Positions 30,945-42,773 of a stretch of 64,000 bases of DNA are shown here, piece after piece. The position numbers and the translations under genes were made by a program. Numbering within the stretch: the stretch's first letter is position 1; the number at the start of each line of letters is the position of its first letter. The notes under the pieces are model-generated. The model ran no database searches and was not told where the DNA came from. It saw only the letters and a program-made list of their open reading frames with translations. The DNA is from Siphonodentalium dalli (lineage: Eukaryota; Mollusca; Scaphopoda; Gadilida; Siphonodentaliidae), in NCBI GenBank assembly GCA_032622095.1, contig CP136061.1, positions 13,717,287-13,781,286 of the forward strand, in the 5' to 3' direction.

Positions 30945-32810
30945 CTAGCAGGTTAGCCCGCCACTGGCGGCATTCGTCCCATGGCTTTGTTTCAGAAACA
31001 CGACATTTTTGTAATTATTTTGTTTTTATTTATTTTTGTTTTTTTTATTTTTTAATATGAATTTAATGTTTTTTAAATTTAATATATTTTGTTTCTGAAT
31101 TTTTTATTGTTAATTTTTTTTAATTTTAAATTGTTTTAATTAAATTTTAACCTGCTAGTTTTAATAATTTTTTTGGTTTCTGGCGGAAAAATTTACCCGT
31201 AGAAATCCCCCCTTCCTAGGAACGACAGACAACGCATTCTTTGTTTCAATTTCAATTTTACCCGATTTTTTTTTGTTTTTCAATGAACCCGTCCATGACA
31301 CTTCCCGTATTTAGCAAGTTTGAGCTCAATCGGTTCGAGTCTATAAAGGACACACACATATATATGACAGTTCCCGTAGGTAGCAAGTTTGAGCTCAATC
31401 GGCATTCCCTGGAATTTCCCAGTAAATATTTAGCAAGTTTGAGCTCAATCGGTTCGAGTCTATAAAGGACACACTCATATATATGACACTTCCCGTAGGT
31501 ATCAAGTTTGAGCTCAATCGGCATTCCCTGGAATATCCCAGTCACCAACGCGGCGTAATTTTGGTACATATATAGAGACCAATTGTCCATCGGCTGTCAT
31601 GTGTAGTAAAGATGTCTTATAAGCCGAAATTGCCGTGGGGATGCCCGTTCCTACACGCGTTTTCGATTCTATGAAGTACCCACATATATACACACACATA
31701 GTCTCAAATTATGTTTTTTATTCTAATTGACACGGGCTCGCTATAACTCCGACATTGGAATGGTCATGTTAACTTCCGCCTGGACCCACGTGGCGTGACG
31801 TAATTCACAACCACGTGTATTTACCTCGCGACCGCGACACACACAATGGCCCGATAATGGGCACACGTTCCCTGGCATTTCCCAGAAGATATTCATGGGG
31901 AGGTCAAGTGACCAATTTTGAAATTTGCTGGTCGCATTCGTCTGTATGTCTGAGGAATTCTCGGCTAGATATTGTTACCAACATGACATATTTAAATTAA
32001 TCCCACCGTGTACCCCATCACCAACGTCAACGCGACATGTGCTGCGTTCTAAAAATAGGTCGATTGCAGTGGATTCGTACAGATGACGAAATATGAGTGC
32101 GACAGATAATATTGTTTGATCGAAAGCATTTGAATTAATACGTCGCAGATTCCAGTAGCTTTATAACGGTATATCTGGGGAGAAATCTGATGCTATATTC
32201 GTGATTATCTGGGATGATTTCGGTATATACCAAAGGTATACGGGAACATTGGGTGCTTGCCTATGCGGGGAGATTTATACCAAAGGTATATACTGTAAAA
32301 ACAAAGCGCGCCATCCGTGCTCGCAGGGAATAAATTTCGAGCGATAACGTTTGCGTAAATACGAAATTGTGAGTGTTGGTTTGTAACCGGGATTTGTGAG
32401 AAGCATTATGCCTATAACTACCCCCCCCCTAAGCCCTGACCTAAGTGTCATACATACTATAACAATGATGTTGTAAGAGCTCCAATAAATCTCCCCGCAT
32501 AGGCAAGCACCCAATGTTCCCGTATAACTCTGCAGATGCCAATAACGTTGAATGGGAAACAGACGCTCTTTATAGAGATGCGTCAAAAACAAACGCTCAT
32601 TAAATAATCACTTGATTAACCCACGCCGTGCCTTTGCGGTGATTTGAGATTGGAGAACGGGTGCTCTGAGCTTCTCTAAACCGCGACCACGGTCGTGTCG
32701 GTGGGATTTGACACTTACATAGGAAGTTTGAGCTCAATCTTTACACGCGTTTTGGATTCTATGAAGTACATATATACGGAAGTCTCAAAATATATAGTAT
32801 AGAAGATAGA
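30945..32810 (-). mobile_element. Composite HelC unit, 1866 bp
   Basis: The HelC 3' end and A+T-rich block (to about 31245) are joined to the block shared with 19236-20731. It contains TAACCTGCTAG in plus orientation at 31148-31158 and an inverted insert at about 32239-32288. The 5' end is AAAATATATAGTATAGAAGATAGA. Confidence 0.7.
31253..32810. repeat. Large duplicate of 19236-20731
   Basis: About 1.5 kb with only scattered differences (for example CATTGGAATGG/CATTGGAAGGG) from 19236-20731, plus one inverted insert of about 50 bp. It includes the stretch near AATTGACACGGGCTCGCTAT and CCACGTGGCGTGACGTAATT that is absent from other HelC units. Confidence 0.85.
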
Positions 32811-34023
32811 CTAGCAGGTTAGCCCGCCACTGGCGGCATTCGTCCCATGGCTTTGTTTCAGAAACACGACATTTTTGTAATTATTTTGTTTTTATTTATT
32901 TTTGTTTTTTATTTTTTAATATGAATTTAATGTTTTTTAAATTTAATATATTTTGTTTCTGAATTTTTTATTGTTAATTTTTTTTAATTTTAAATTGTTT
33001 TAATTAAATTTTAACCTGCTAGTTTTAATTAATTTTTTGGTTTCTGGCGGAAAAATTTACCCGTAGAAATCCCCCCTTCCTAGGAACGACAGACAACGCA
33101 TTCTTTGTTTCGTGAAATCTCTATACGATAACATTGCATTGAATTGAAATTAAATTTTAAATTGTTTTAATTATTTTTTTTGTTTCTGGCGGAAAAATTT
33201 AACCGTAGAAATCCCCCCTTCCTAGGAACGACAGACAACGCATTCTTTGTTTCGTGAAATCTCTCTACGATAACATTGCATTGAATTTAAAACAAACGCT
33301 TCCCGTCGGGAAATCTGTCTGCATAATATTTCGAGTCTGCCGTACCCGTCGTAATGTCGTGAAATCTCTCTGCATAATAGATAACATTGCATTGAATCTG
33401 TTGTTGGCATTCAGGGCTTCGGGTCGTTGTTGTTGGCATCACGGCTCCCCGAAAACTCTCACATTGCCGAAAACGTGTATTTAGTAATATCGTTGTTGTT
33501 GATATTTACGGCTTGGGGGCTATTTTCTCGCCAACAATGTCGTTGTCGTTCACGGTTTGGGGCAGTGTGTATAGCTGCGTGAGTTAGCAGGAATCGAGGG
33601 GTGTAAGTTTAGAGCTTGTTTATATGAATGTTTCGGAAATAGACTAAGATTTTCAGCCGTAACAAAAAATGTATACATCAGAAAATATAAATTCTATATT
33701 TTGCGAGGTATTAGCAAGTTTTGGCTCAACGGGTTTAGCACTTTGAAGTGAATTTGGATATAAAAATATACAGATATAAAAAAAATGTAGAGTTACTCCT
33801 CTTGGATCGCGAGCGAATATCAATTAACCCCGAAGTGCCGATTGCGTTGAATTTGATGATTGGGAGTGGATAAAGGGTGCTCTGAGCTTCTCGAAAAAGC
33901 GACAACTACGGTGTTCGTGGTTTTTTACTCTTAGATGGGAAGTTTGAACTCAATCGAGCCAGTCGTTTTCGATTCTATAAAGTATATATATACGGAAGTC
34001 TCAAAATATATAGTATATATAGA
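32811..34023 (-). mobile_element. HelC composite, 1213 bp
   Basis: The left part matches 30945-31230, including the reversed TAACCTGCTAG at 33012-33022. The block TTTCTGGCGGAAAAATTTA through TACGATAACATTGC then appears twice in tandem (about 33040-33145 and 33180-33290). A unique stretch follows at about 33530-33750 before a HelC-type 5' end. Confidence 0.68.
33530..33750. other. Unique stretch inside a HelC composite
   Basis: About 220 bp (from CACGGTTTGGGGCAGTGTG to ATTAGCAAGTTTTGGCTC) not seen elsewhere in the window. Its right edge merges into sequence related to 41640-41730. No coding or RNA signal is recognised. Confidence 0.5.
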
Positions 34024-34593
34024 CTAGCCAATGAGCCCGACGTTGTCCGGGCTATTCAAAAACCAAATTTCAAGTCGATAGTTCTACCCAGCCCGACGTT
34101 GTCCGGGCTATTCAAAAACCAAATTTCAAGTCGATAGCTCTACCCGTTTCCGAGATTTGGTCTGCGCATGCGCGAAGCTTGCGTCGCACGGGCTGGGAGA
34201 CCCGCTAAAATTCGTATCCGGGGCAAGATACATTCACATACCAAATTTCAAGTCGATAGATCCACCCGTTTCCGAGATCTCGTCTGCGCATGCGCGAAGC
34301 TGACGTCACACGGGCTCGGCGACCCGATAAAATTCGTATCCGAGGCAAGATACATTCATATAGCAAATTTCAAGTCGATAGCTCCATCCGTTTCCGATAT
34401 CTCGTCTGCGCATGCGCTGCACGGGCGCCGCATGGGCTCGCCAATACGACAACGACGACCGCCTGGTCAAACTACACACACGAACCAATTTTCGTCCCGA
34501 TCGGTCGAGAATCGTAGATTTGTATATATGACATACATACAGACAGACATACAGACAGACATACATACAGAGGTCTTCAAAATATATAATAGA
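34024..34593 (-). mobile_element. HelA Helitron with three monomers, 570 bp
   Basis: The 3' end reads CTAGCCAATG. The hairpin segment is present twice, 56 bp apart. Monomers lie near 34161, 34283 and 34405. The microsatellite is ACATACAGACAG; the 5' end is AAAATATATAATAGA. Confidence 0.78.
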
Positions 34594-34978
34594 CTAGCCG
34601 ATGAGCCCGACGTTGTCCGGGCTATTCACGTACCAAATTTCAAGTCGATAGCTCTACCCGTTTCCGTGATCTGGTCTGCGCATGCACGAAGCTGGCGTCG
34701 CACGGGCTGGGCGACCCGCTAAAATTCGTATCCGGGGCAAGATACATTCACGTACCAAATTTCAAGTCGATAGCTCCACCCGTTTCCGAGATCTGGTCTG
34801 CGCATGCGCGAAGCTGGCGTCGCACGGGCTCGGCAATACGACAACGTCCACCGCCTGGTCAAACTACACTCACGTACCAAGTTTCGTCCCGATCGGTCGA
34901 GAATCGTAGATTTGTATAAATGACAGACAAACATACATACAGACAGACAAACAGAGGTCTTCAAAAATATATATGAGA
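34594..34978 (-). mobile_element. HelA Helitron with two monomers, 385 bp
   Basis: A complete unit whose 5' end (minus TCTCATATATATTTTTG) is preceded by A rather than by another Helitron. It therefore borders non-Helitron DNA on its 5' side, as expected for insertion at an A/T dinucleotide. Confidence 0.78.
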
Positions 34979-35594
34979 TATATAAGGCTGCTTTCAGCAT
35001 TAGGCAGACATGACCATATTACCATCATTTCTCTAGTTTTGTTCTAAATGTGACCACCAAGCTGTGATCAATTGGAATTTGTGATTCCTCAAGTAATATG
35101 AAATATGCAAATTCTCAGGTCTGCCTAATTCTAAGAGGACCATTGACCATCATTAGGCAGACTGTGACATTATGCAGACCAAATCCGGTCTGCCTATTTT
35201 TTGCATGTCAGTCACAACTAGTTATCTTGTGCTTTAATTGTTAACACCTCTCCTTGTTCAACCGATTTAGGTTGTCTTTTGTCTATAAAAGGATGGGATT
35301 GAAAAAAAAAAAATTGTTAAAGGCATTTCAGCCCAGTTAGTTTTGAGACATGTATATTCTGTCGATATATAATTTCATCATTGTGTGGTCGAAACATCCA
35401 CAGCGGTCTTGAAAAAATAAACTTTTATGGTTTTTGCATTTTTATGTATAGGATGCAGCAGAAAAGAAGATAACAGGTCAAATGTCATTAAAACATCGAA
35501 AAATCTGGTGTATCCATCGAAATTGAGTACAAATTTCGGGATTGAAAAAAGACCGCACAATGATATATGTATATATATATATATATATATATTA
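34979..35594. other. Unique island between Helitron units
   Basis: About 616 bp without Helitron sequence, bounded by A|TC on one side and CTAG|T on the other, so it is probably host DNA that received insertions on both sides. It carries GGCAGAC motifs in both orientations, including the perfect stem-loop GCAGACC-AAATCC-GGTCTGC near 35177, a TATAAAAGG near 35284, and a (TA)n tract at 35569-35593. No gene is recognised. Confidence 0.6.
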
Positions 35595-36128
35595 CTAGCA
35601 GGGTGATCCGACTTCGTCCGGGCTGTTTCCCCTCTGCTTTTCGGCGAATTGCGCGATTTGATCTTGAATTGACCATTTTGAAGGTCAAGGTCAGGTGTGG
35701 GTCACGATTTGACCCGTCCCAAACACTCCCTGGAGAAAAGTACCCGACAAAAGAACCCGTCGAAATACATCCGGTATACCCGATTTGACCTTGAATTGAC
35801 CATTTTGGAGGTCAAGGTCACGTCGGGGTCACGATTTGATCCGTCCAAAACATTTCGTGGACAAGAGTAACCCTAGGTATCAAATTTCGTCGAAATCTGT
35901 CCGTTTTACCTGATTTGACCTTGAATTGACCTTTTTTGAAGGTCAAGGTCAGGTCGGGTAACGATTTGACCCGTCCAAAAGACTGCCTGTTCAAAAGTAA
36001 CTCTAGGTATCAAATACCTCCGCATACCAAGTTTCATCGAAATCGGCTCGGCCGTTTTCGACTCCATCGCGAACAGACAGACACACACACAGATCTCCCA
36101 AAATATATAATAGATATATATATATATA
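35595..36128 (-). mobile_element. HelB2 Helitron, 534 bp
   Basis: The plus strand begins CTAGCAGGGTGATCCGAC, with the CCGGGCT hairpin arm retained, then the HelB2-specific TTTCCCCTCTGCTTTTCGG. Two to three GACCTTGAATTGACC sub-repeats follow, then the module and AC-rich tract. Confidence 0.72.
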
Positions 36129-36735
36129 CTAGCAGGTGGACCCGACTTCGTCAGGGCTGTTTCCCCTCTGCTTTTCGGCGAATTGCGCGATTTGACCTTG
36201 AATTGTCCATTTTGAGGGTCAAGGTGAGGTGGGGTCACGATTTGACCCGTCCAAAACACTGCCCGGACAAAAGTACCCGTCGAAATCCATCCGGTTTTAC
36301 CCGATTTGAACTCGAATTGATGATCACGACTCGACCCGTCCAAAACACTCAATGGAAAAAGTAACCCTACGTATCAAATTTCGTCGAAATGCCATCAAAA
36401 TTCGCAATTTTGACCTTGAATTGCCCGATTTCATGGTGAAGGTTACGTCGCACGGGCAAACGAAAAGATATACGACACTCCCCATACGAAAGTATCCATA
36501 GACACCAATTTTCATCGAAATCCCGTGATACTCGGGCGTTTGACATTGAAATGACCCGATTTCAAGGTCAAGGTCACGTCGCACGGGCAAATTAACAGGC
36601 ACATACCACTCCACGGCCGAAAGTACCCCCACATACAAAGTTTCATCGAAATCGGCTCGGCCGTTTTCGAGTCTATCGCGAACACACAGACAGACACACA
36701 CACAGACACACAGATTTCCCAAAATATACAATAGA
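36129..36735 (-). mobile_element. HelB2 Helitron, 607 bp
   Basis: A close copy of 5666-6289, sharing the altered hairpin arm CAGGGCT and the deletion pattern near GAACTCGAATTGAT. The 5' end is CCCAAAATATACAATAGA. Confidence 0.73.
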
Positions 36736-37248
36736 CTAGCCCATGAGCCCGATAGAATTCGTATCCGGAGGAAGATACATTCACATACCAAATTTCAAGT
36801 CGATAGGTCGACCCGTTTCTACATATTAGATGTTCCCGTATATCTCTCTGCAGATGCTAATAACGTTGAATGGTAAATAAACGCTCTTTATAGCGATGCG
36901 TCAAAAACAAACGCTCATTAAATTATGACTTGACTAACCACCGCAGTGCCGTTTTTTTGTGATTGGGAGTGGAGAATGAGTGGTCAAAGCTTGTCCAAAA
37001 CGCGACAACTACGGTGTCCGTGGGATTTTACCCTTAGATAGGAAGTTTGAACTCAATCGAGCCAGTCGTTTTCGATTCTATAAAGTACACATATACGGAA
37101 GTCTCAATACCACTCCACTCCACGGCCGAAAGTATCCCCATATACCAAGTTTCATCGAAATCGGCTCGGCCGTTTTCGAGTCTATCGCGAACACACAGAC
37201 ACACAGACACACACACAGACACACAGATTTCCCAAAATATACAATAGA
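36736..37248 (-). mobile_element. HelA/HelC/HelB chimera lacking the 3' hairpin, 513 bp
   Basis: The 3' end reads CTAGCCCATGAGCCCGATAG: the hairpin has been lost by a deletion between CCCGA repeats, joining the terminus to a monomer end. It continues with HelC-type sequence and then a HelB-type module and 5' end. Confidence 0.65.
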
Positions 37249-37753
37249 TTAGCCCATGAGCCCGATAGAATTCGTATCCGGAGGAAGATACATTCACATA
37301 CCAAATTTCAAATCGATAGCTCCACCCGTTTCCGAGATCTGGTCTGCGCATGCGCGAAGCTGGCGTCGCGCGGGCTCGGCGACCCGATTAAATTCGTATC
37401 CGGGGCAAGATACATTCACATACCAAATTTCAAGTCGATAGGTCGACCCGTTTCTACATATTAGATGTTCCCGTATATCTCTCTGCAGATACTAATAACG
37501 TTGAATGGTAAATAAACGCTCTTTATAGCGATGCGTCAAAAACAAACGCTCATTAAATTATGACTTGACTAACAACCGCAGTGCCGTTTTTTTGTGTTTG
37601 GGAGTGGAGAATGAGTGGTCAAAGCTTGTCCAAAACGCGACAACTACGGTGTCCGTGGGATTTTACCCTTAGATAGGAAGTTTGAACTCAATCGAGCCAG
37701 CCGTTTTCGATTCTATAAAGTACACATATACGGAAGTCTCAAAATATATAATA
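37249..37753 (-). mobile_element. Second hairpin-less chimera, 505 bp
   Basis: The same hairpin deletion as the preceding unit, here with CTAA at the minus 3' end, followed by one full 122-bp monomer and a HelC-type right half. The two units share a recent common ancestor. Confidence 0.65.
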
Positions 37754-38653
37754 CTAGCAGGTTAGCCCGCCACCGGCGGCTTGTCCGAAACATGACATTT
37801 ATATATATATTTTTTTAATTTGTACCCGGTAGCTCCACCAGTTTCCGAGATCTGGTCTGCGCATGAAAATTTGTACCCGGCCCACGATACATTCACATGC
37901 CAAATTTCAAGTCGATAGCTCCACCCGTTTCCGAGATCTCGTCTGCGCATGCGCTGCACGGGCGTCGCACGGGCTCGGCGACCCGATAAAATTTGTACCC
38001 GGCGCAAGATACATTCACATAGCAAATTTCAAGTCGATAGCTCCACCCGTTTCCGAGATCTCGTCTGCGCATGCGCTGCACGGGCGTCGCACGGGCTCGG
38101 CGACCCGATAACATTTGTACCCGGCGCAAGATACACTCACATAGCAAATTTCAAGTCGATAGCTCCACCCGTTTCCGAGATCTCGTCTGCGCATGCGCTG
38201 CACGGGCGTCGCACGGGCTCGGCGACCCGATAAAATTTGTACCCGGCGCAAGATACATTCACATAGCAAATTTCAAGTCGATAGCTCCACCCGTTTCCGA
38301 GATCTCGTCTTCGCATGCGCTGCACGGGCGTCGCACGGGCTCGCAAATACGACAACGACCACCGCCTGGTCAAACTACACACACGTACCAAGTTTCGTCA
38401 CGATCGGTCGAGAATCGTAGATTTGTATGAAGTACAACACACACACAAACATAAATATATAAGAGAGATATGTAAATTAGATAGATTGTATCAAAATATA
38501 TAGGAGAGATGTGTAAATGATCTACACACCATTACTGGTGTTTGTCAAAGTTTAGTGGGGTATATCAATACTCATTCACGATCATATCATTGAGGTCCGG
38601 AGGGTGTGGGCTATCTCTCGAATACAAGGAGTTCTCAAAATATATAGAAGAGA
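37754..38653 (-). mobile_element. HelC2 Helitron, 900 bp
   Basis: HelC2 hairpin; 122-bp monomers at exact spacing (palindromes near 37945, 38067 and 38189, a variant TCTTCGCATGCGC near 38309); the first monomer carries a deletion like that of 21448-22258. The 5' arm of about 200 bp includes the ACACCA-TTAC-TGGTGT stem-loop. Confidence 0.75.
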
Positions 38654-39743
38654 CTAGCAGGTTAGCCCGCCACTGGCGGCATTCGTCCCATGGCTTTGTT
38701 TCAGAAACATGACATTTTTGAATATGAATTTAATGTTTTTTTAATTTAATATATTTTGTTTCTGAATTGTTTTTTTATTGTTAATTATTTTTTATTTTAA
38801 ATTGCTTTAATTAAATTGTAAATTGTTTTAATTATTTTTTTTGTTTCTGGCGGACAAATTTACCCGTAGAAATCCCCACTGGCGGCATTCGTCTAATGGC
38901 TTTGTTTCAGAAACATGACATTTTTTTAATTTAACCAAATTTCAAGTCGATAGCTCCACCCGTTTCCGAGATCTGGTCTGCGCATGCGCGAAGCTTGCGT
39001 CGCACGGGCTCGGCGACCCGATAAAATTCGTACCCGGGGCAAGATACATTCACATACCAAATTTCAAGTCGATAGCTCCACCGGTTTTCGAGATCTCGTC
39101 TGCGCATGCGCGAAGCTGGCGTCGCACGGACTCGGCGACCCGATAAAATTTGTATCCGGGGCAAGATACATTCACAATTTCACATAGCATTTTCAAGTCG
39201 ATAGCTCCACCCGTTTGCGAGATAACGCATTCTTTGTTTTTCAATGAGTTAATTCATGGTACCCGTCCTCCCCGTCCTAAACTTCAGAGCGGACAGTCAA
39301 TTAATCCCGTCGTGAAATCCCTCTGCATAATATTTCGAGCTCTTAGATCAATTCTGCCTTTTTAGTTGCATTTCGTCCGCATCCGTATTTCGGACGCATG
39401 GGGTCAGTCGTTTAGCCACGTCCATTGGAATCCGCATCGGACGCATGGGGTATCGTTTAGCCACGTCCATTGCAATAAAGAGCGTTAATTGTTAAAACCT
39501 CCGTATAAGGTATAGATAAAGAGCGTTATTGCCTTAACCTCCCGCCGTGCCTTTGCGGTGATTTGGGAGTGGATAAAGGGTGCTCAGAGCTTCTCGAAAA
39601 CACGATTACGGCGGTGTCGGTGGGATTTTACACTTACATACGAAATTTGATCTCAATCTGTACACGCGTTTTGGATTCTATGAAGTACACACACACACAC
39701 ACACACATACACACATATATACGAAGTCTCAAAATATATAGTA
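38654..39743 (-). mobile_element. HelC composite, 1090 bp
   Basis: HelC end and A+T-rich block with internal deletions, then a second partial HelC start (GGCGGCATTCGTCTAATGGC near 38881), two HelA monomers (38940-39170) and a short tandem piece with CGGACGCATGGGGT near 39396 and 39438. The right end is HelC with (AC)n at about 39687-39710. Confidence 0.65.
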
Positions 39744-40465
39744 CTAGCAGGTTAGCCCGCCACCGGCGGCTTGTCCGAAACATGACATTTTTTTATATAT
39801 TTTTTTAATTTTTAGCTCCACGCGTTTCAATAAGAATTTGTTTTACCCGGTAGCTCCACCCGTTTCCGAGATCTGGTCTGCGCATGCGCGAAGCTGGCGT
39901 CGCACGGGCTCGGCGACCCGATAAAATTTGTACCCGGCGCAAGATACATTCACATAGCAAATTTCAAGTCGATAGCTCCACCCGTTTCCGAGATCTCGTC
40001 TGCGCATGCGCTGCACGGGCGTCGCACGGGCTCGGCGACCCGATAAAATTTGTACCCGGCGCAAGATACATTCACATAGCAAATTTCAAGTCGATAGCTC
40101 CACCGATTCCGAGATCTCGTCTGCGCATGCGCTGCACGGGCGTCGCACGGGCTCGCCAATACGACAACGACCACCGCCTGGTCAAACTACACACACGTAC
40201 CAAGATTCGTCCCGATCAGTCGAGAATCGTAGATTTGTATGAAGTACAACACACACACAAACATAAATATATAAGAGAGATATGTAAATTAGATAGATTG
40301 TATCAAAATATATAGGAGATATATGTAAATGATCTACACACCATTACTGGTGTTTGTCAAAGTTTAGTGGGGTATATCAATACTCATTCACGATCATATC
40401 ATTGAGGTCCGGAGGGTGTGGGCTATCTCTCGAATACACGGAGTTCTCAAAATATATAGGATAGA
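39744..40465 (-). mobile_element. HelC2 Helitron, 722 bp
   Basis: Closest to 20732-21447: same hairpin, monomers near 39880, 40002 and 40122, and the same 200-bp 5' arm ending TCTCAAAATATATAGGATAGA. Confidence 0.75.
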
Positions 40466-41930
40466 CTAGCAGGTTAGCCCGCCACTGGCGGCATTCGTCC
40501 CATGGCTTTGTTCGAAAAAGCAATTGCAACAGGTTCCGAGACACTTGTGCTGCATTTGCAATCGTCAGAAACATGACAATTTTAAATTTTTCAATTAATT
40601 TTTAAAATTAATTTATGACAATTTTTCAATTTGTTAATTAATTTTTTAATTTAAATTTTTTGTTTTTCAATGAGTTAATTGTGCCTTTTTAATTTTATAA
40701 TTTAATTTTTTGTTTTTCAATTTTACCCGATTTGACCTTGAATTGATCATTTTCAAGGTCAAGGTCAGGTCGGGGTCACAATTTAACCCGTCCATGACAC
40801 TTCCCGTAGATACCAAGTTTTTAACCCGTCCATGACACTTTCCGTAGACACCAAGTTTGAGCTCAATCGGTCCGAGTCTATAAATAACACACACATATAT
40901 ATCACTTGTGGGTACCCGTTTCAATGTGAAGAGCTTGTGCGAATTTTGTATACATTTTGGGTTCAAAGTGACTTAGTCGGACAGGTGCGTAACATACTGT
41001 GCCATCAGAAGTAGGCCAGCCATGCGGCCAATTCTATTTTAAAGAGCGCGGATTTGGGATAACTGCATTGTGTGAGAACGCAACATGATTCGCGTACATC
41101 TATATGCATTTCAGTTGGTTGCTTTCCCGAGTAATGGTACCTTTTTCTGTGCATATAAATAGCACCAAAGTGAACATAAACTTTCTCACCAGCAAAATGA
41201 TAAATAGCAAGATGTGTTGGAACGGAAGTATCAGCAAGATGTGTTGGAACGGTAGTGTACCATATACACAAACATGGCATGTCGAGCTTGTAAAATATAT
41301 ATTATTTTGAGTATACGGATATGAAAGCACGTATTTGACCATTTAATATGTTATTGGAAGTCTTCACCATCGTTATTCACACACAAACATAATTAAATAT
41401 GCTACATATAACGATCATCCATTTCGCAATAGCGAAATAGCGTATGATGACATTAAACTCTCTTTGCTCGCTTGCCTATATCGCGATTCCCCCAACAGTT
41501 GACGGTGTTTTATATTAACTAATAGAATGTCATGATATGGTAGGATTCTGGGAATGATATACACATGGCAGCTTATACATACACATTCCATATACAATTC
41601 GCTTAATTTTGGTGTGATTCATATTCTTGAATACACGCAGGTGGTGAATTATTTGGCGCTTTAAGGCATATTTGTGCTATAAAAATATACATATACAGAT
41701 GTAGAGTTACTCTTCTTGGATTAACCCCTTCCGTGTTTACGGATCAATAAAATGATTGGGAGTGGAGAAATAGTGCTCTGAGCGTCTCCAAAATGCTACG
41801 CGGACGACCCCCGTGGATTTTTACCCTTATATACGAAGTTTGAGCTCGATCGGACCAGTCGTTTTGGATTCTATGAAGTACACACACACACACACATATA
41901 CGAAGTCTCAAAATATATAGTATAGATAGA
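40466..41930 (-). mobile_element. HelC/HelB composite containing a unique stretch, 1465 bp
   Basis: The HelC 3' end with AGCAATTGCAACAGGTTCC is followed by a HelB-like block (GACCTTGAATTGATC, 40734-40790) and an AAGTTTGAGCTCAATCGG module. About 740 bp of unrelated sequence follows, then a HelC-type right end with (AC)n and TATAGATAGA. It is either a unit with captured DNA or two units with DNA between them. Confidence 0.6.
40903..41640. other. Unique stretch inside a composite unit
   Basis: About 740 bp found once in the window. It includes a short direct repeat (GCAAGATGTGTTGGAACGG near 41208 and 41233). The longest open frames are under 95 codons and resemble no protein I know. Possible captured host DNA. 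Confidence 0.5.
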
Positions 41931-42212
41931 CTAGCCGATGAGCCCGACGTTGTCCGGGCTATTCAAAAACGAAATTTCAAGTCGATAGCTCCATCCGTTT
42001 TCGAGATCTGGTCTGCGCATGCGCGAAGCTGGCGTCGCACGGGCTCGGCGACCCGAATAAATTCCTATCCGGGGCAAGATACATTCAAATACCAACCCAC
42101 GTACCAAGTTTCGTCCCGATCGGTCGAGAATCGTAGATTTGTATTAATGACAAACAAACAGACAGACAAACATACAGACCGACAGAGGTCTTCAAAATAT
42201 ATATGAGATAGA
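41931..42212 (-). mobile_element. HelA Helitron with one monomer, 282 bp
   Basis: A compact unit with hairpin, one monomer (palindrome near 42014) and a shortened joint to the 5' module (AATACCAACCCACGTACC), indicating an internal deletion. The 5' end is AAAATATATATGAGATAGA. Confidence 0.75.
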
Positions 42213-42773
42213 CTAGCCGATGAGACGGCGTTGTCCGGGCTATTCAAAAACCAAATTTCAAGTCGATAGCTCTACCCAGCCCGACGTTGTCCGTGCTATT
42301 CAAAAACCAAATTTCAAGTCGATAGCTCTTCCCGTTTCCGAGATCTGGTCTGCACATGCGCGAAGCTGGCGTCGCACGGGCTCAGCGATCCGATAAAATT
42401 CGTATCCGGGGCAAGATACATTCACATACCAAATTTCAAGTCGATAGCTCCACCCGTTTCCGAGATCTCGTCTGCGCATGCGGGAAGCTGGCGTCGCACG
42501 GGCTCGGCGACCCGATAAAATTCGTATCCGGGGCAAGATACATTCACATAGCAAATTTCAAGTCGATAGCTCCACCCATTTCCGATATATCGTCTGCGCA
42601 TGCGCGAAGCGGGCGCCGCACGGGCTCGCCAATACGACAACGACGACCACCTGGTCAAACTACACACACGTACCAAGTTTCGTCCCGATCGGTCGAGAAT
42701 CATAGATTTGTATTAATGACAAACAAACATACATACAGACAGACAAACAGAGGTCTTCAAAATATATATGAGA
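42213..42773 (-). mobile_element. HelA Helitron with three monomers, 561 bp
   Basis: The first hairpin copy is damaged (GAGACGGCGTTG) and the second reads GTCCGTGCT. Monomers near 42350 (TCTGCACATGCGC), 42472 and 42594. The 5' end TCTCATATATA is preceded by A and borders the S block. Confidence 0.75.

Noticed and set aside
35270..35300. TATAAAAGG in the unique island as a gene promoter
   Set aside because: No open frame or other promoter element follows it; noted only as part of the island.
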